NCBI RefSeq assembly: GCF_036492425.1
Contig: NZ_AP025294.1
Coordinates: 62,001-126,000 of the forward strand
Direction: 5' to 3'
Length of the DNA: 64,000 nucleotides
DNA from: Persicobacter psychrovividus
Lineage (GTDB): Bacteria > Bacteroidota > Bacteroidia > Cytophagales > Cyclobacteriaceae
The position numbers were made by a program, and so were the translations under genes. How positions within the stretch are numbered: position 1 is the first letter of the stretch; each line of letters opens with the position of its first letter. A model generated the notes under the pieces. That model saw only the letters and a list, made by a program, of their open reading frames with translations, had not been told where the DNA came from and made no database searches. Below, one piece after another: positions 1 through 8,366 of the stretch.

Positions 1-120
1 ACGCCTGATCAGAAGGTAGTGCTGTAACCCAAATACGGAACGGTAATTTGTGGGCCCTAAACAACCAAGTAGAATTGGTGGGGCTTCCGAACCAGGAAAC
101 ATTACAAGAAAAAAAAACGA

Positions 121-150
121 AATGCCCGCCTGATTTGGCGGGCATTTTTT
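121..150 (+). terminator. Rho-independent terminator of an upstream gene
   Basis: A perfect 10-bp stem (121-130 pairs with 137-146) with a six-base loop is followed by a T run. It points rightward, so it closes a transcript entering the window from the left. Confidence 0.85.
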
Positions 151-340
151 GCTTTTGGGAGGATGTCCGCAATCTGAACTAATAGTCAACAAGGAATTTT
201 AAAGGTTTTTTCTGAGGTAATCTCAGCACCTGAAAAAATAAAATATAATTGTACGTGCTGATTGTGAGTCCTTTGAGTGGTTTTGGTCGGTGCTTAATGG
301 TTCGTGATCTGAAATTTTGTAACATTCTCACACGCAGGAT

Positions 341-371
341 TTGCATAAATAGTATAATATTATAATATTTG
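341..371 (+). promoter_or_regulatory. Candidate promoter of cluster A
   Basis: TTG at 341-343 and AATATTTG at 364-371 (one mismatch from the Bacteroidota -7 consensus TAnnTTTG) are 20 bases apart, and the GntR start codon lies 20 bases downstream. A perfect 12-bp palindrome, TATAATATTATA (353-364), sits in the spacer. It could be an autoregulatory operator, though its AT-richness makes chance likely. Confidence 0.35.
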
Positions 372-390
372 TGCATAGTTATTTTTTACC

Positions 391-1131
391 ATGGCAAAGA
401 CGAAACAACCCTTATATATTAAAGTGCTCACTTACCTTACCGAACTGATAGAACAGGAGTATCGGGCAGGGCAGCTAATTCCCACGCAAACGGCAATTGC
501 CAAAGCTACGGATACCAGCCTGATTACGGTGAAGCGGGCCATTTCACATTTGGTGAATGAGGGGATTTTGGAAACAATCGCCGGTAAGGGAACTTTCGTG
601 AAAGAAAAGCCATTGATGGATAACCACGTTGGGGTTTCAAGCTGGACCGACAGTATTTCCTCCATAGGGAAAAAGCCAGAAACCCTATTGGTGGAAGTGG
701 AGAAAACCAAACCCAGCGCTAAGGTGGCCAATCTTTTGAGGATTAAATCAAGAGGTTACACAATTAGCGTAAACCGTGTAAGGGGAATTGATGGTAAAGC
801 CATTTGCTTAATGCATAATGAGCTGCCCTTCGATTTAGTTCCTGACCTTAAAGCTGAAAACCTGAATCAGGAATCTTTATACCAATGGATTCAGCAAAAA
901 TACGGACATGTGCCTGCAATCGCAGAAGAAGAAGTTTATGCACGTGCCGCAACCGAAGAAGAGCGGTCACTTTTTGAATTGAAAACCGACATTGTTTTAG
1001 TCATCAAGCGGGTATCTTATCTGTTAGATAAAAGACCTTTCGAATACTCGAAAATCATTGCGCCCGCAACTGAATATAGATATAAATCAAAACAAATCAA
1101 CCCTTCTGTAGCCGAACTGGATTTCGCATAA
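391..1131 (+). CDS. GntR/HutC-family transcriptional regulator (cluster A)
   Basis: A 246-residue cytoplasmic DNA-binding repressor-type protein. The N-terminal 70 residues form a GntR winged helix: a PLYIKV start, then a helix-turn-helix around TQTAIAKATDTSLITVKRA. The remainder fits a UTRA ligand-binding domain, which in HutC-type members binds small effectors, often sugar phosphates. It is the first gene of a run of catabolic genes and lies 28 bases before the SIS gene, so it probably controls cluster A in response to an intermediate. The ATG at 391 fits the fold directly. The effector is unknown. It is only distantly similar to the GntR protein at 39090, which heads the paralogous cluster. 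Confidence 0.9.
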   Translation: MAKTKQPLYIKVLTYLTELIEQEYRAGQLIPTQTAIAKATDTSLITVKRAISHLVNEGILETIAGKGTFVKEKPLMDNHVGVSSWTDSISSIGKKPETLLVEVEKTKPSAKVANLLRIKSRGYTISVNRVRGIDGKAICLMHNELPFDLVPDLKAENLNQESLYQWIQQKYGHVPAIAEEEVYARAATEEERSLFELKTDIVLVIKRVSYLLDKRPFEYSKIIAPATEYRYKSKQINPSVAELDFA

Positions 1132-1159
1132 AAGGCAGTAGGACAATTTTTTTAAAGAT

Positions 1160-2017
1160 ATGAGTCAAAAATCCGAACAAGTAGCACTGACCTTTCCAAT
1201 GCAATTGGACAAGATCAAAAACGGTTTGTTAGCACAACAGGAAAAATTGCAGGCCGTTGCAGGCAAGTTTGCTGATGCCATTATGGATGGTGGTGTGGTG
1301 TATGTGTATGCCAATGGCCACTCGCGTATTTCTGTCGAAGAAGTGTGTATCCGTATGGGTGCCTTGACTGGTTTTCACGGTATTTTGCAGACAGGATTGA
1401 CTTCTTTCACCGACGTTGTTGGGGTGAACGGTATCCGTGTTAATCAAGGTATTGAGCGCTACGAAGGTATTGCCGAAAATATTCTGAAAGAATATGAAGT
1501 AGGACCAAAAGACGTGATGTTGGTAATCACCGCTACGGGAACAACCCCTGCAGCAGTGGATATGGCCTTGACTTTCAATAAAAGATATCCTAACAATCCA
1601 TTGATTGCCATTGCCTCTGAGGTTCAGTCCAAAGGTGCCAAGCCTAAGCACAGCACGGGCATGAATTTGAGTGATGTAACAGATCAGGCAGAAAACGCTA
1701 TCTTCATTGACAACTCGATGCCTTATGGTGATTTGTCGGTTACCGTAGATGGCGATTTGGATCAGTATCAGGTATGTCCACTTTCATCTATCGGGGCATT
1801 ATCGGTCATTCAGTCTTTGAACGAAATGACGATCCGTACTTTGGATCAGCGTGGATATCACCACCATGTGTTGCGTAACATGCACATCAATAATACCGCT
1901 GATAACTACGATGAGTGGACTGCAGACCAACGCAAACGATATGCACGCGCCATGTATAACCCTGAGGCAGTGAAGCCAGTAGAAGAAGCATTAACTCCAG
2001 CGGGGCATGAAAAATAA
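1160..2017 (+). CDS. SIS-domain sugar isomerase-like protein (cluster A)
   Basis: A 285-residue cytoplasmic protein with one SIS (sugar isomerase) domain. Visible hallmarks are the YANGHSRISVEE loop near residue 50 and the LVITATGTTPAAVD phosphosugar-binding loop near residue 122. SIS proteins isomerise phosphosugars or cleave sugar ethers (MurQ), so a phosphorylated or amino sugar substrate is likely. A histidine-rich stretch (GYHHHVLRNMH) lies near residue 235. The stop overlaps the next start by 11 bases, which implies translational coupling with the SDR. A paralogue sits at 41614. The exact reaction cannot be read from the sequence; MurQ-type etherase activity is possible but unproven. 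Confidence 0.8.
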   Translation: MSQKSEQVALTFPMQLDKIKNGLLAQQEKLQAVAGKFADAIMDGGVVYVYANGHSRISVEEVCIRMGALTGFHGILQTGLTSFTDVVGVNGIRVNQGIERYEGIAENILKEYEVGPKDVMLVITATGTTPAAVDMALTFNKRYPNNPLIAIASEVQSKGAKPKHSTGMNLSDVTDQAENAIFIDNSMPYGDLSVTVDGDLDQYQVCPLSSIGALSVIQSLNEMTIRTLDQRGYHHHVLRNMHINNTADNYDEWTADQRKRYARAMYNPEAVKPVEEALTPAGHEK

Positions 2018-2789
2018 AATATTCATTATTACAGGTGCTTCGGGAATAGCTGCCGAAACGATGAAGCTCGCTGTACAGCAGGGAGCGAAAGTTTTTTTCT
2101 GCGGAAGAAATGAAGCACGATGCCAGGAACTGAAGGAACTCCTTTTGGAGTTGGGCGGCGAGGCCGACTATTTGGTGGGTGACCTTACCGATCCGGAATT
2201 GGCAGTGCGTTTGGTGAAAGCCTGCAAAGAAAAGCACGGTCGTATTGACGGGCTGTACAATGTGGCAGGGATCAGTGGTCGCCGTTTTGGTGATGGTCCT
2301 ATACATGAATGTACCGAAGAAGGATGGGCGACAACCATGTCCAATAATGTGACCACTCAATACCGTTTGTGCCGAGAGGTAGTGAACGTGATGTTGGCGC
2401 AAGAGGTGGATGAAAATGGCCTCAGAGGAACGATCCTAAACATGTCCAGTATTTTGGGCATGTCGCCAGAGCCGAAATTCTTCTCTACCATTGCCTATGC
2501 TGCGGCCAAAGGAGCGATCATCAGCATGAGTCAGTCGATGGCCTCAAAATATGCCGCAGACAAAATTCGTGTGAATGCAATCTGTCCGGGCTTGGCGTTG
2601 ACACGCATGAGTGCGAGAGCTTCTGAAAACGAGGAGATTGTAAACTTCATGGCCGAAAAACAACCATTAGTTGGCGGCGTGATGGATGCCGTAGATGTGG
2701 CAAAAACCTCCGTATTTTTATTGAGCCAAGAGAGTAAAGTGATCACTGGCGAAGTCCTGAAAGTGGACGGAGGTTGGAGTGTGAGCTAA
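2007..2789 (+). CDS. SDR-family dehydrogenase (cluster A)
   Basis: A 260-residue short-chain dehydrogenase/reductase, probably an NAD(P)-dependent cytoplasmic sugar dehydrogenase. The nucleotide-binding loop is slightly unusual: TGASGIAAE instead of TGxxxGxG. The catalytic YxxxK is present as YAAAK (about residues 168-172), preceded by the serine segment LNMSSILG. The C-terminal VDGGWSVS is typical of classical SDRs. Its start lies inside the end of the SIS gene. A paralogue at 39806 shares the SGRxFGDGP block and the same C-terminus. Family placement is firm; the substrate is not known. Confidence 0.87.
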   Translation: MKNKIFIITGASGIAAETMKLAVQQGAKVFFCGRNEARCQELKELLLELGGEADYLVGDLTDPELAVRLVKACKEKHGRIDGLYNVAGISGRRFGDGPIHECTEEGWATTMSNNVTTQYRLCREVVNVMLAQEVDENGLRGTILNMSSILGMSPEPKFFSTIAYAAAKGAIISMSQSMASKYAADKIRVNAICPGLALTRMSARASENEEIVNFMAEKQPLVGGVMDAVDVAKTSVFLLSQESKVITGEVLKVDGGWSVS

Positions 2790-2807
2790 GTTTTTATATA
2801 TGCTATT

Positions 2808-2836
2808 CATAGTTCAGGCAGCTCGCTTGAACTATG
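2808..2836. repeat. Short hairpin repeat
   Basis: Nine-base arms (2808-2816 and 2828-2836) form a perfect stem 18 bases after the SDR stop codon. The centre resembles the GCGTCTCGC family found at 2894, 24418 and 54418. There is no T run, so it is not a canonical terminator. Confidence 0.6.
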
Positions 2837-2893
2837 GATATTAAGCATCACACAATATTATCAGGGGGGAGGAAAAGTAATGTGTAACCTTTA

Positions 2894-2914
2894 GTTCAAG
2901 CGTCTCGCTTGGAC
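2894..2914. repeat. GCGTCTCGC hairpin repeat, copy 1
   Basis: Nine-base arms with one G-U pair close a three-base TCT loop. It belongs to a dispersed family with a constant GCGTCTCGC core and variable but complementary outer stem bases (other copies at 24418, 28618, 50348 and 54418). Confidence 0.65.
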
Positions 2915-3112
2915 GGATTCCGACAAGTAAGAACCGAATATAAAATACAAAGGGCTACCTATTTGTCCACAGATTTCCTAAGCTGTCACTTACAAATCAA
3001 CAATCATGGTAATCCTTTCAGTCAAGGTAATCATGGTCTAAAACCTCCCTACATCACTAAACCACTAAGTAGTGGCTCTTTTTTTAATCTTGAAATAATA
3101 AAATTATCTACC

Positions 3113-4435
3113 ATGCATAATTATCATAAATCATTACCCTTGATCGATTGCTTCGATGTGATCGTTGTAGGTTCAGGATCTGCGGGTTCGCCAGCAGCAA
3201 TTTCTGCCAGCAGAGCAGGAGCAAAAACATTGATCATCGAGCGTTTGCCATTTATCGGTGGAACATCTACGGCTGTGCTCGATACTTTTTATGGATATTA
3301 CACCCCAGGAAGCCAGTCGATTAAAGTGGTTGGTGGTATTGCTGACGATGTAGTCAAAGGTTTGGGAGAATACAATGCGAGCTTTGAGCGCCCGAATACT
3401 TTTGGTGCTGGAACGGGCGTTACTTACCACCCAGAGTACTTGAAAGTGGTTTGGGAGAAATTATTGATGCAGGCGGGCTGTTCCATTTTGTTGAATGCAC
3501 ACGTTACCGATGTAGTTAAAAAAGGTGATAAAATCATTGGTTTGGTTGTGGCAACCAAGGATGGTTTAAAATATTATGAAGCCAAGCAAATCATCGATGC
3601 TTCAGGTGATGCAGATATCTGTCACCAGGCTGAAGCGCCTTATGAATTGGCCGGTGCAGTGGATCCAGCGCAAACATTGACCACCACTTTCAAGATGGTG
3701 AATGTGGATTGTGAGAAGCGTAAAACGATTGCCAAAAAGGAAATCAACGCTTTGATGGAAGAAGCCGCAGCATCAGGAAAATACAATTTGCCTCGTAAAG
3801 AGGGGAGTGATCATATCACGCCAGTGAGTCATATGACCGCAACGATCATGACGCGTTTGACTTCTTTCAGAAAAGAAGGAGACGTAACCATCAATGCAGC
3901 GGATCCGGAATTCTTGAGCCATGCCGAGATCGAAGGACGTTTGCAGGCGATTGAGTACATTCGTTTCTTGCGTGATTATGTTCCAGGATACGAGAAAGCC
4001 GAATTGTCAACTTACGGTATGCAGATTGGTGTACGGGAGACCCGTCGTATTCACGGGCAGTATCGCCTGACTTCGGAAGATGTTTTGTCAGCAAAAAAAT
4101 TCGACGACCAGATTGGTTTGTGTGGGGCACCTATGGAAGACCACCACGATGGTGAAGGCGTAAGATGGCAGTACTTGCCTGACGGCAAAACGGTAGGTAT
4201 CCCTTTCCGTACCTTGGTTCCTCAGAAAATTGAAAACCTATTGGTGGCAGGTCGTTGTTTCTCGGCATCGCATGTAGCGCATAGTAGCGTGCGTTCGATG
4301 GCGCAGTGTATGGTGATGGGTGAGGCTGTTGGTAATGCGGCGGTTTTGGCATTGAAAACAGATACACAGCCGGGCAATATCAACGTTGCTGATCTTCAGG
4401 ATACTTTGGAGAAAAACGGCGGTATATTGCGTTAA
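3113..4435 (+). CDS. FAD-dependent oxidoreductase (cluster A)
   Basis: A 440-residue flavoprotein. The N-terminal Rossmann motif VVGSGSAG, with an E roughly 25 residues on (IIERLPF), binds FAD; the ISASGDAD-type segment reads IIDASGDADIC. It resembles the FAD_oxidored (PF12831-type) family. Reading starts at the ATG at 3113, just before the Rossmann strand. The longer open frame from 2909 translates repeat DNA and is rejected. It probably oxidises a sugar hydroxyl or a ring carbon, but the substrate is unknown. The paralogue at 42428 shares DTFYG, GAGTGV, IGVRETRR and GRCFSA blocks. No signal peptide is seen, so it should be cytoplasmic. Confidence 0.82.
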   Translation: MHNYHKSLPLIDCFDVIVVGSGSAGSPAAISASRAGAKTLIIERLPFIGGTSTAVLDTFYGYYTPGSQSIKVVGGIADDVVKGLGEYNASFERPNTFGAGTGVTYHPEYLKVVWEKLLMQAGCSILLNAHVTDVVKKGDKIIGLVVATKDGLKYYEAKQIIDASGDADICHQAEAPYELAGAVDPAQTLTTTFKMVNVDCEKRKTIAKKEINALMEEAAASGKYNLPRKEGSDHITPVSHMTATIMTRLTSFRKEGDVTINAADPEFLSHAEIEGRLQAIEYIRFLRDYVPGYEKAELSTYGMQIGVRETRRIHGQYRLTSEDVLSAKKFDDQIGLCGAPMEDHHDGEGVRWQYLPDGKTVGIPFRTLVPQKIENLLVAGRCFSASHVAHSSVRSMAQCMVMGEAVGNAAVLALKTDTQPGNINVADLQDTLEKNGGILR

Positions 4436-4470
4436 AATAAGTTTCATTTTTTTATCTAAAGCACAAAGTC

Positions 4471-5448
4471 ATGGAAGATTACGCTATTGGCTATGATGTA
4501 GGGGGAACAAGGCTGAAAGTGGGGATCGTTGATGCCCACGGAATGCTAAAGGAGACCTTCGCTGTTCCGAGCCGTGCAAATGAGGGCGCACAGCAACTTT
4601 TTGATACCATTGTAGAATTCACCGAAAAGCAAATTGCAGAGAAAGGCCGACCGACAGGTATTGGATTGAGCCTTAGCGGTGGGGTGGATCCCGAAAAAGG
4701 GGTGGTGCTCCTTCCGGGCAAATTCAAGAACCTTGAAGGTTTCCCCATCGTGCCCATGCTTCGCGAGAAGTTCAACATTCCGGTGATTTGTAATAATGAC
4801 GGCAGATTGGCAATGTATGCGGCCAAACATGGGGGATATGCGGAAGATGTTGATTGGGCGGTGGTGCTGACCATCGGGACAGGCATTGGCTCGGGGGTCA
4901 TGATCAACGGCAACATTGATGAAGATCCACACTTTCAGTTTGGTACCCAGATTGGGCATATGGTGATGCAGCAATCCTCTCAGTCGTTATGCCTGACAGG
5001 AAATTATGGGACCTGTGAAACCCTTTGCTCTGCAACCGCCCTCGCCCTGATGGCAAGAGAGACGATTCAGCGCGGAGTGCCTTCTATCCTGGAAGATCAA
5101 TATTTTTCTGACCCACATAGCATCGATTTTAAAGCGGTAGTAGATGCCGTTCGTGCGGGGGATCAGTTGTGTATTGATGTTTTCGAGCAATGGATAGAAA
5201 ATGTGGCCGTTATGCTGATCAATACGGTACATGCCTACGAACCGCAACGCATTATTCTGAGCGGTGGGGCAACCCTCGCAGCTGATCTTTTTATTGATAA
5301 GCTGCGCACAAAGGTTAGTGAACGGATTTTCCGTTTTCCCTCTGGCACCATCGATATTGTGGTGGCTAAACATCAGGAATATGCAGGTGTAGTGGGGGCT
5401 GTAGCCTACCTGCAGGCGTATTTGCAAAAACAGGCGGCGGCGGTTTAA
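4471..5448 (+). CDS. ROK-family sugar kinase (cluster A)
   Basis: A 325-residue ROK protein with no DNA-binding extension, so a kinase rather than a repressor. ATP-site motifs are DVGGTRLKVG at residues 9-18 and LTIGTGIGSG near residue 133; the catalytic aspartate lies in NNDGRLA. The zinc region is degenerate: a His (GHM) is followed by CLTGNYGTCE, where the family normally has CxCGxxGCxE. Two of the expected cysteines are therefore shifted or missing. It presumably phosphorylates the sugar handled by the SIS and SDR proteins. It lies 35 bases after the FAD gene. Confidence 0.85.
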   Translation: MEDYAIGYDVGGTRLKVGIVDAHGMLKETFAVPSRANEGAQQLFDTIVEFTEKQIAEKGRPTGIGLSLSGGVDPEKGVVLLPGKFKNLEGFPIVPMLREKFNIPVICNNDGRLAMYAAKHGGYAEDVDWAVVLTIGTGIGSGVMINGNIDEDPHFQFGTQIGHMVMQQSSQSLCLTGNYGTCETLCSATALALMARETIQRGVPSILEDQYFSDPHSIDFKAVVDAVRAGDQLCIDVFEQWIENVAVMLINTVHAYEPQRIILSGGATLAADLFIDKLRTKVSERIFRFPSGTIDIVVAKHQEYAGVVGAVAYLQAYLQKQAAAV

Positions 5449-5626
5449 GCATTCGCAATAATATTTAAGGGGTGATATAGACCATGATTTCCTTGAGTAG
5501 GGGATTTCCATGATGATCCCAATTTTGGTAGGGTCAGGCCTGAGCGCCTGACCTATACCGTTATTTTTTATGCAGTGCGAAACGGCATCATTCAACCCCA
5601 ATTTTAAACCTCGAAATAATACCATT
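5449..5626. repeat. Intergenic hairpin and degenerate AATCATGG repeat
   Basis: A perfect 8-bp stem (5532-5539 with 5546-5553) and a degraded inverted copy of the AATCAAGGTAATCC motif (about 5480-5515) separate the ROK and creatininase genes. No T run follows, so read-through of the operon is plausible. Confidence 0.5.
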
Positions 5627-6316
5627 ATGAAAGAGTGGATTAACTTAACATCAGACGAGATCAATGAGCTTGATCGTAATATTCCTGTGCTTGTTCCTGT
5701 TGGATTGGTGGAAGCACATGGGCCACACCTTCCCGTAAGTGTCGATATCGATTCCGCTACTTATTTCAGTAGAGCGGTGGCAAAAAATACAGGGGCGATT
5801 ATCGTTCCGACTTTACCCTATGGTTTTTCCGATGAAATGCGCGAGTACCCTGGCAGTCTTGGGCTGTCCGTAGAGGTGTTTTCGCAGGTAATCGTCGATC
5901 TTGCCAAAAATCTTTGTCAGCAAGGATTCAAAAAAGTCATTTTTATTACCGGTCATGGTGCCAATAAAGCACCATGTGAATTGGCTTTCTATAAGGTTTG
6001 GGAACAATACCCTGACTTCAAAGGCGTTTGCTGGAACTGGTGGTCGGACTGTGGCATCAGCGGTATCCACCATGCCGATAAAGGCGAAACGGAAGTGGCG
6101 GTAGCTTGCGGAACAGCAGTGTATATGGATCGGGTAAAGGATTTCAAGGTAGAGAAACCGTGGTACAAAATCCGTTCACGTTACGAACTCGATCCTGCCT
6201 CAGGTGGTATCAATGGCAAGCCAAGTGAAGCTGATTTCGCCAATGGTGAGAAAGTTCGTGATCAGGCTGTGGAAGTGCTGACGCAGAAAGTGAAGGCCGC
6301 ATTCGGAAGTATTTAA
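5627..6316 (+). CDS. Creatininase-family metallohydrolase (cluster A)
   Basis: A 229-residue member of the creatininase family, which hydrolyses cyclic or linear amides with divalent metals. The signature VEAHGPHLPVSVD supplies E29, H31 and D40; TGHGANK supplies H110; HHADKGETE matches the family HAGExET motif. The ATG at 5627 is chosen because the family starts near it; a frame open from 5570 adds 19 non-conserved residues. Within a sugar operon it may open a lactam or lactone ring or remove an amide group. It occupies the place held by a phosphotriesterase-family protein in cluster B. True creatinine breakdown is not indicated by the neighbours. Confidence 0.8.
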   Translation: MKEWINLTSDEINELDRNIPVLVPVGLVEAHGPHLPVSVDIDSATYFSRAVAKNTGAIIVPTLPYGFSDEMREYPGSLGLSVEVFSQVIVDLAKNLCQQGFKKVIFITGHGANKAPCELAFYKVWEQYPDFKGVCWNWWSDCGISGIHHADKGETEVAVACGTAVYMDRVKDFKVEKPWYKIRSRYELDPASGGINGKPSEADFANGEKVRDQAVEVLTQKVKAAFGSI

Positions 6317-6326
6317 GTTCATCATC

Positions 6327-6962
6327 ATGGAAATTTTTGATAAAATAAAAGTCCTCCCTGCGGTAACCATCCCCAAAAAAGAGCAGGCAGTAGCGACCGC
6401 AAAAGCCATTCTTGCAGGTGGGTTAGCACTGATGGAAATCCCCTTCAGAACCGAGGAGGCCGCTGAATGTATCGCCCTGATTCGAAAGGAAGTGCCACAG
6501 ATGCACATTGGTGCGGGAACAATCCTGACCAAAGAACAGCTGCATCAGGCCAAGGCCGCAGGTGCATCTTTTGCATTGGCACCGGGTTTCAATCCTGAAG
6601 TGGTTAAAGAAGCAAAAGCGATCGGCTTACCTTTTATTCCTGGCGTAATGAGTCCCTCGGAAGTGGAGCTTGCCCTGGAGCTGGGCTGTAAGGTGCAGAA
6701 ATTGTTCCCTGCAACGCAAGCAGGTGGCATCGGGATGCTGAAAGCTCTTGCGGGTCCTTACGGACACACTGGGGTGCAATTTATTCCTATGGGTGGGGTG
6801 AGCCTGAAAAACATGAACGACTACCTCGGGGCACCAAATGTGGTGGCTGTGGGCGGTTCGTGGTTAGCGACAAAACCGTTAATTGCAACAGGTGATTTCG
6901 ACCAAATCACCTTCAATGTCCGTGAGGCGAATGAACAGTCGATCGCAGCAGTAACCGCTTAA
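6327..6962 (+). CDS. eda: KDPG/KHG aldolase (2-keto-3-deoxy-6-phosphogluconate aldolase)
   Basis: A 211-residue class I aldolase that would split KDPG into pyruvate and glyceraldehyde 3-phosphate. The Schiff-base lysine is K125 in VQKLFPAT, and the general acid/base is E37 in LMEIPFRT. GAGTIL, APGFNP, IPGVMSPSE and FIPMGGV are the usual family blocks, and the length is normal. It starts 10 bases after the creatininase gene and ends cluster A before a terminator at 7047. It could also serve the glucuronate route encoded at 8971-18522, which produces KDG. No kinase of the usual KdgK type is nearby. Confidence 0.92.
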   Translation: MEIFDKIKVLPAVTIPKKEQAVATAKAILAGGLALMEIPFRTEEAAECIALIRKEVPQMHIGAGTILTKEQLHQAKAAGASFALAPGFNPEVVKEAKAIGLPFIPGVMSPSEVELALELGCKVQKLFPATQAGGIGMLKALAGPYGHTGVQFIPMGGVSLKNMNDYLGAPNVVAVGGSWLATKPLIATGDFDQITFNVREANEQSIAAVTA

Positions 6963-7046
6963 TGGCTGTAAAAAATATACCGCTTTCCAAGTTTGTGGCC
7001 GACTAAGCAGCTGGAGAGCATCAACAACTTCATCTAATATCAGTAG

Positions 7047-7081
7047 AGGCTGTAGCGCAATGATTGCTACAGCCTTTTTTT
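7047..7081 (+). terminator. Terminator of cluster A
   Basis: Perfect 10-bp stem (7047-7056 with 7066-7075), nine-base loop and a seven-base T run. It lies 84 bases after the aldolase stop. Confidence 0.9.
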
Positions 7082-7168
7082 GTGCCTATGAATCGGGGAT
7101 CATAACATAATCACACAACGTGATGTTGCAAGGTCTACAACAGCAATTATTCAACACTTACTGATATT

Positions 7169-7987
7169 ATGAAGGCAAATTCGAAGATTACCAGACATTA
7201 TTTCCGTTTTCTCCTGATTACATTGCTCCTACTGGCAGCAGGTTTGGAAAGTTATGGTCAACAAGCGGAAAAGGTGACCGAACTTCTTCACCTTGAGGAC
7301 AACCAGTACTTCGCCGACCGTGATAGCGCCTATGTGGACCCATATTATGGCTTGAAAAAATTAATTTACGGTAATAAACGGTTTGCTGAAAATAAAAGCA
7401 TTAGACCACGACAAACCGATGCCGATCTCAAAAATAATGAACTGGGACAAAAGCCATTTGCGACCATTATCGGTTGTGCCGACAGTAGGGTGCCCAATGA
7501 AATTATTTTTGATCAGGGGGTCGGAGATTTATTTATTACAAGAACGGCAGGGCAGGTGATGGCCGAGGCCTCTTATGGAACCATTGAGTATGCCACCGAA
7601 TTTTTAAACACCCGACTGATTGTGGTGTTGGGCCATGAATCTTGTGGAGCAGTGCAGGCCGCCATGAAACTTCCTGAAAATCCTCCTGGGCATATTGTTA
7701 CCCTGATTAATGCTATTAAGCCCGCTTCTTTGGTGGCAAAGTCGCATGGGGAAAGTGAGGAGGAAGCTATTGATATTGCCATTCGAACCAATGTATTGGA
7801 GCAAGTTCAGTTGCTCCGTGGACTCGAACCTGTTTTAAGTCGACGTTTTGCCGAAGGTAAAGTCCTGATTGTTGGGGCAGTTTATAATCTAAAAACAGGC
7901 GTGGTTCAGTTTATTCCTGAGACAATAGAAAGCCTACCCAAATTTAAGCAAGGAGAAAAAGCCGAAGCCAAAAAAACTGAAAAATAG
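7169..7987 (+). CDS. Exported beta-carbonic anhydrase
   Basis: A 272-residue beta-class carbonic anhydrase interconverting carbon dioxide and bicarbonate. Zinc ligands are visible as C103, H156 and C159, with the D105-R107 dyad in GCADSRVPN. An N-terminal hydrophobic stretch (FRFLLITLLLLAAG, residues 12-25) followed by polar residues looks like a signal peptide, so the enzyme should be periplasmic or surface-attached. The C-terminus is lysine- and glutamate-rich. It stands alone after a terminator and has no obvious partner gene. Confidence 0.9.
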   Translation: MKANSKITRHYFRFLLITLLLLAAGLESYGQQAEKVTELLHLEDNQYFADRDSAYVDPYYGLKKLIYGNKRFAENKSIRPRQTDADLKNNELGQKPFATIIGCADSRVPNEIIFDQGVGDLFITRTAGQVMAEASYGTIEYATEFLNTRLIVVLGHESCGAVQAAMKLPENPPGHIVTLINAIKPASLVAKSHGESEEEAIDIAIRTNVLEQVQLLRGLEPVLSRRFAEGKVLIVGAVYNLKTGVVQFIPETIESLPKFKQGEKAEAKKTEK

Positions 7988-8101
7988 AATCGGTGTTATC
8001 GGGATGGAGTAAACACAAGATTGATGAAAGCATATGGCGCCAAAACCCTGACTTTGAATGAACATCCCATAGGTAAAAGTGTAATCATTGCTTTTAATAT
8101 A

Positions 8102-8192
8102 AAGGGTACTGAGATCATATGAATGGTCATTGTGATCAGTGATTGGAGTGCATAATCTGGCACTCATGAGGCACTGATCACCAGTCACCCTT
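8102..8192. repeat. Nested inverted repeat, possible structured RNA
   Basis: Three complementary segment pairs are nested. AAGGGT plus ACTG on the left face CAGT plus ACCCTT on the right. GTGATCAGTG (8132-8141) pairs perfectly with 8172-8181. GAGTGC (8146-8151) pairs with 8160-8165 around an eight-base loop. There is no T run. It lies 115 bases after the carbonic anhydrase stop. Confidence 0.55.
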
Positions 8193-8264
8193 ATCGATTT
8201 ATTTTTGACCGAATACTTAGCTGCATAATTTTTAGATCGGGTACCCATTTGCAGGTCAAGCCCA

Positions 8265-8366
8265 ACCCATTTATATGGGTTTCACTTTGTTAAGTCGAGG
8301 TTTCAACCTTGATGAAAACGTCCAGTACATGTGCCGAAGGTACATTTTCAATAGCCTCGGGTGGCA
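8265..8366. repeat. Composite repeat: small hairpin plus GTGCCGAAGGTAC block
   Basis: AACCCAT/ATGGGTT forms a hairpin, followed by GGTTTCAACC and then GTGCCGAAGGTACATTTT with a GGGT...ACCC-type stem. The same order of blocks recurs at 32378-32670, which indicates one composite element type. Confidence 0.6.

Larger units (their letters stand above)
1..390. other. Intergenic region before the cluster A regulator
   Basis: No gene is supported here. An open stretch reaches only nine codons from the left edge in frame 1 before a TAA at 25-27, so the tail of an upstream gene may end there, but it is too short to identify. The rest holds a strong rho-independent terminator (121-150) and a candidate promoter with an AT palindrome before the GntR gene. 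The interval 151-340 shows nothing else I can name. Confidence 0.5.
2790..3112. other. Repeat-bearing intergenic region inside cluster A
   Basis: This gap holds two hairpins of the same type (2808-2836 and 2894-2914), a TTTGTCCACAG motif near 2962 and an AATCATGGTAATCC motif near 3002. All three kinds recur elsewhere in the window. The reading frame of the following gene is open through part of this gap, but the translated sequence is non-conserved repeat DNA. Confidence 0.6.

Noticed and set aside
9-185. Coding tail at the left edge read in frame 3
   Set aside because: The frame begins after a TGA at 6-8 and runs straight through the 121-150 terminator, so it is unlikely to be a gene end.
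1160-2017. Calling the SIS proteins MurQ etherases
   Set aside because: Only the general SIS loops are visible; murein-recycling partner genes are absent, so the specific name is not supported.
2909-3112. N-terminal extension of the FAD oxidoreductase frame (start at 2909)
   Set aside because: The extra 68 codons translate hairpin and AATCATGG repeats and are not conserved; the ATG at 3113 lies just before the Rossmann strand.
5627-6316. Calling the creatininase-family protein a creatinine amidohydrolase
   Set aside because: The operon is sugar-related with no creatine or sarcosine genes; only the family is supported.
7934-8248. Minus-strand open frame of 104 codons
   Set aside because: It overlaps the carbonic anhydrase gene and the nested inverted repeat and has no recognisable features.
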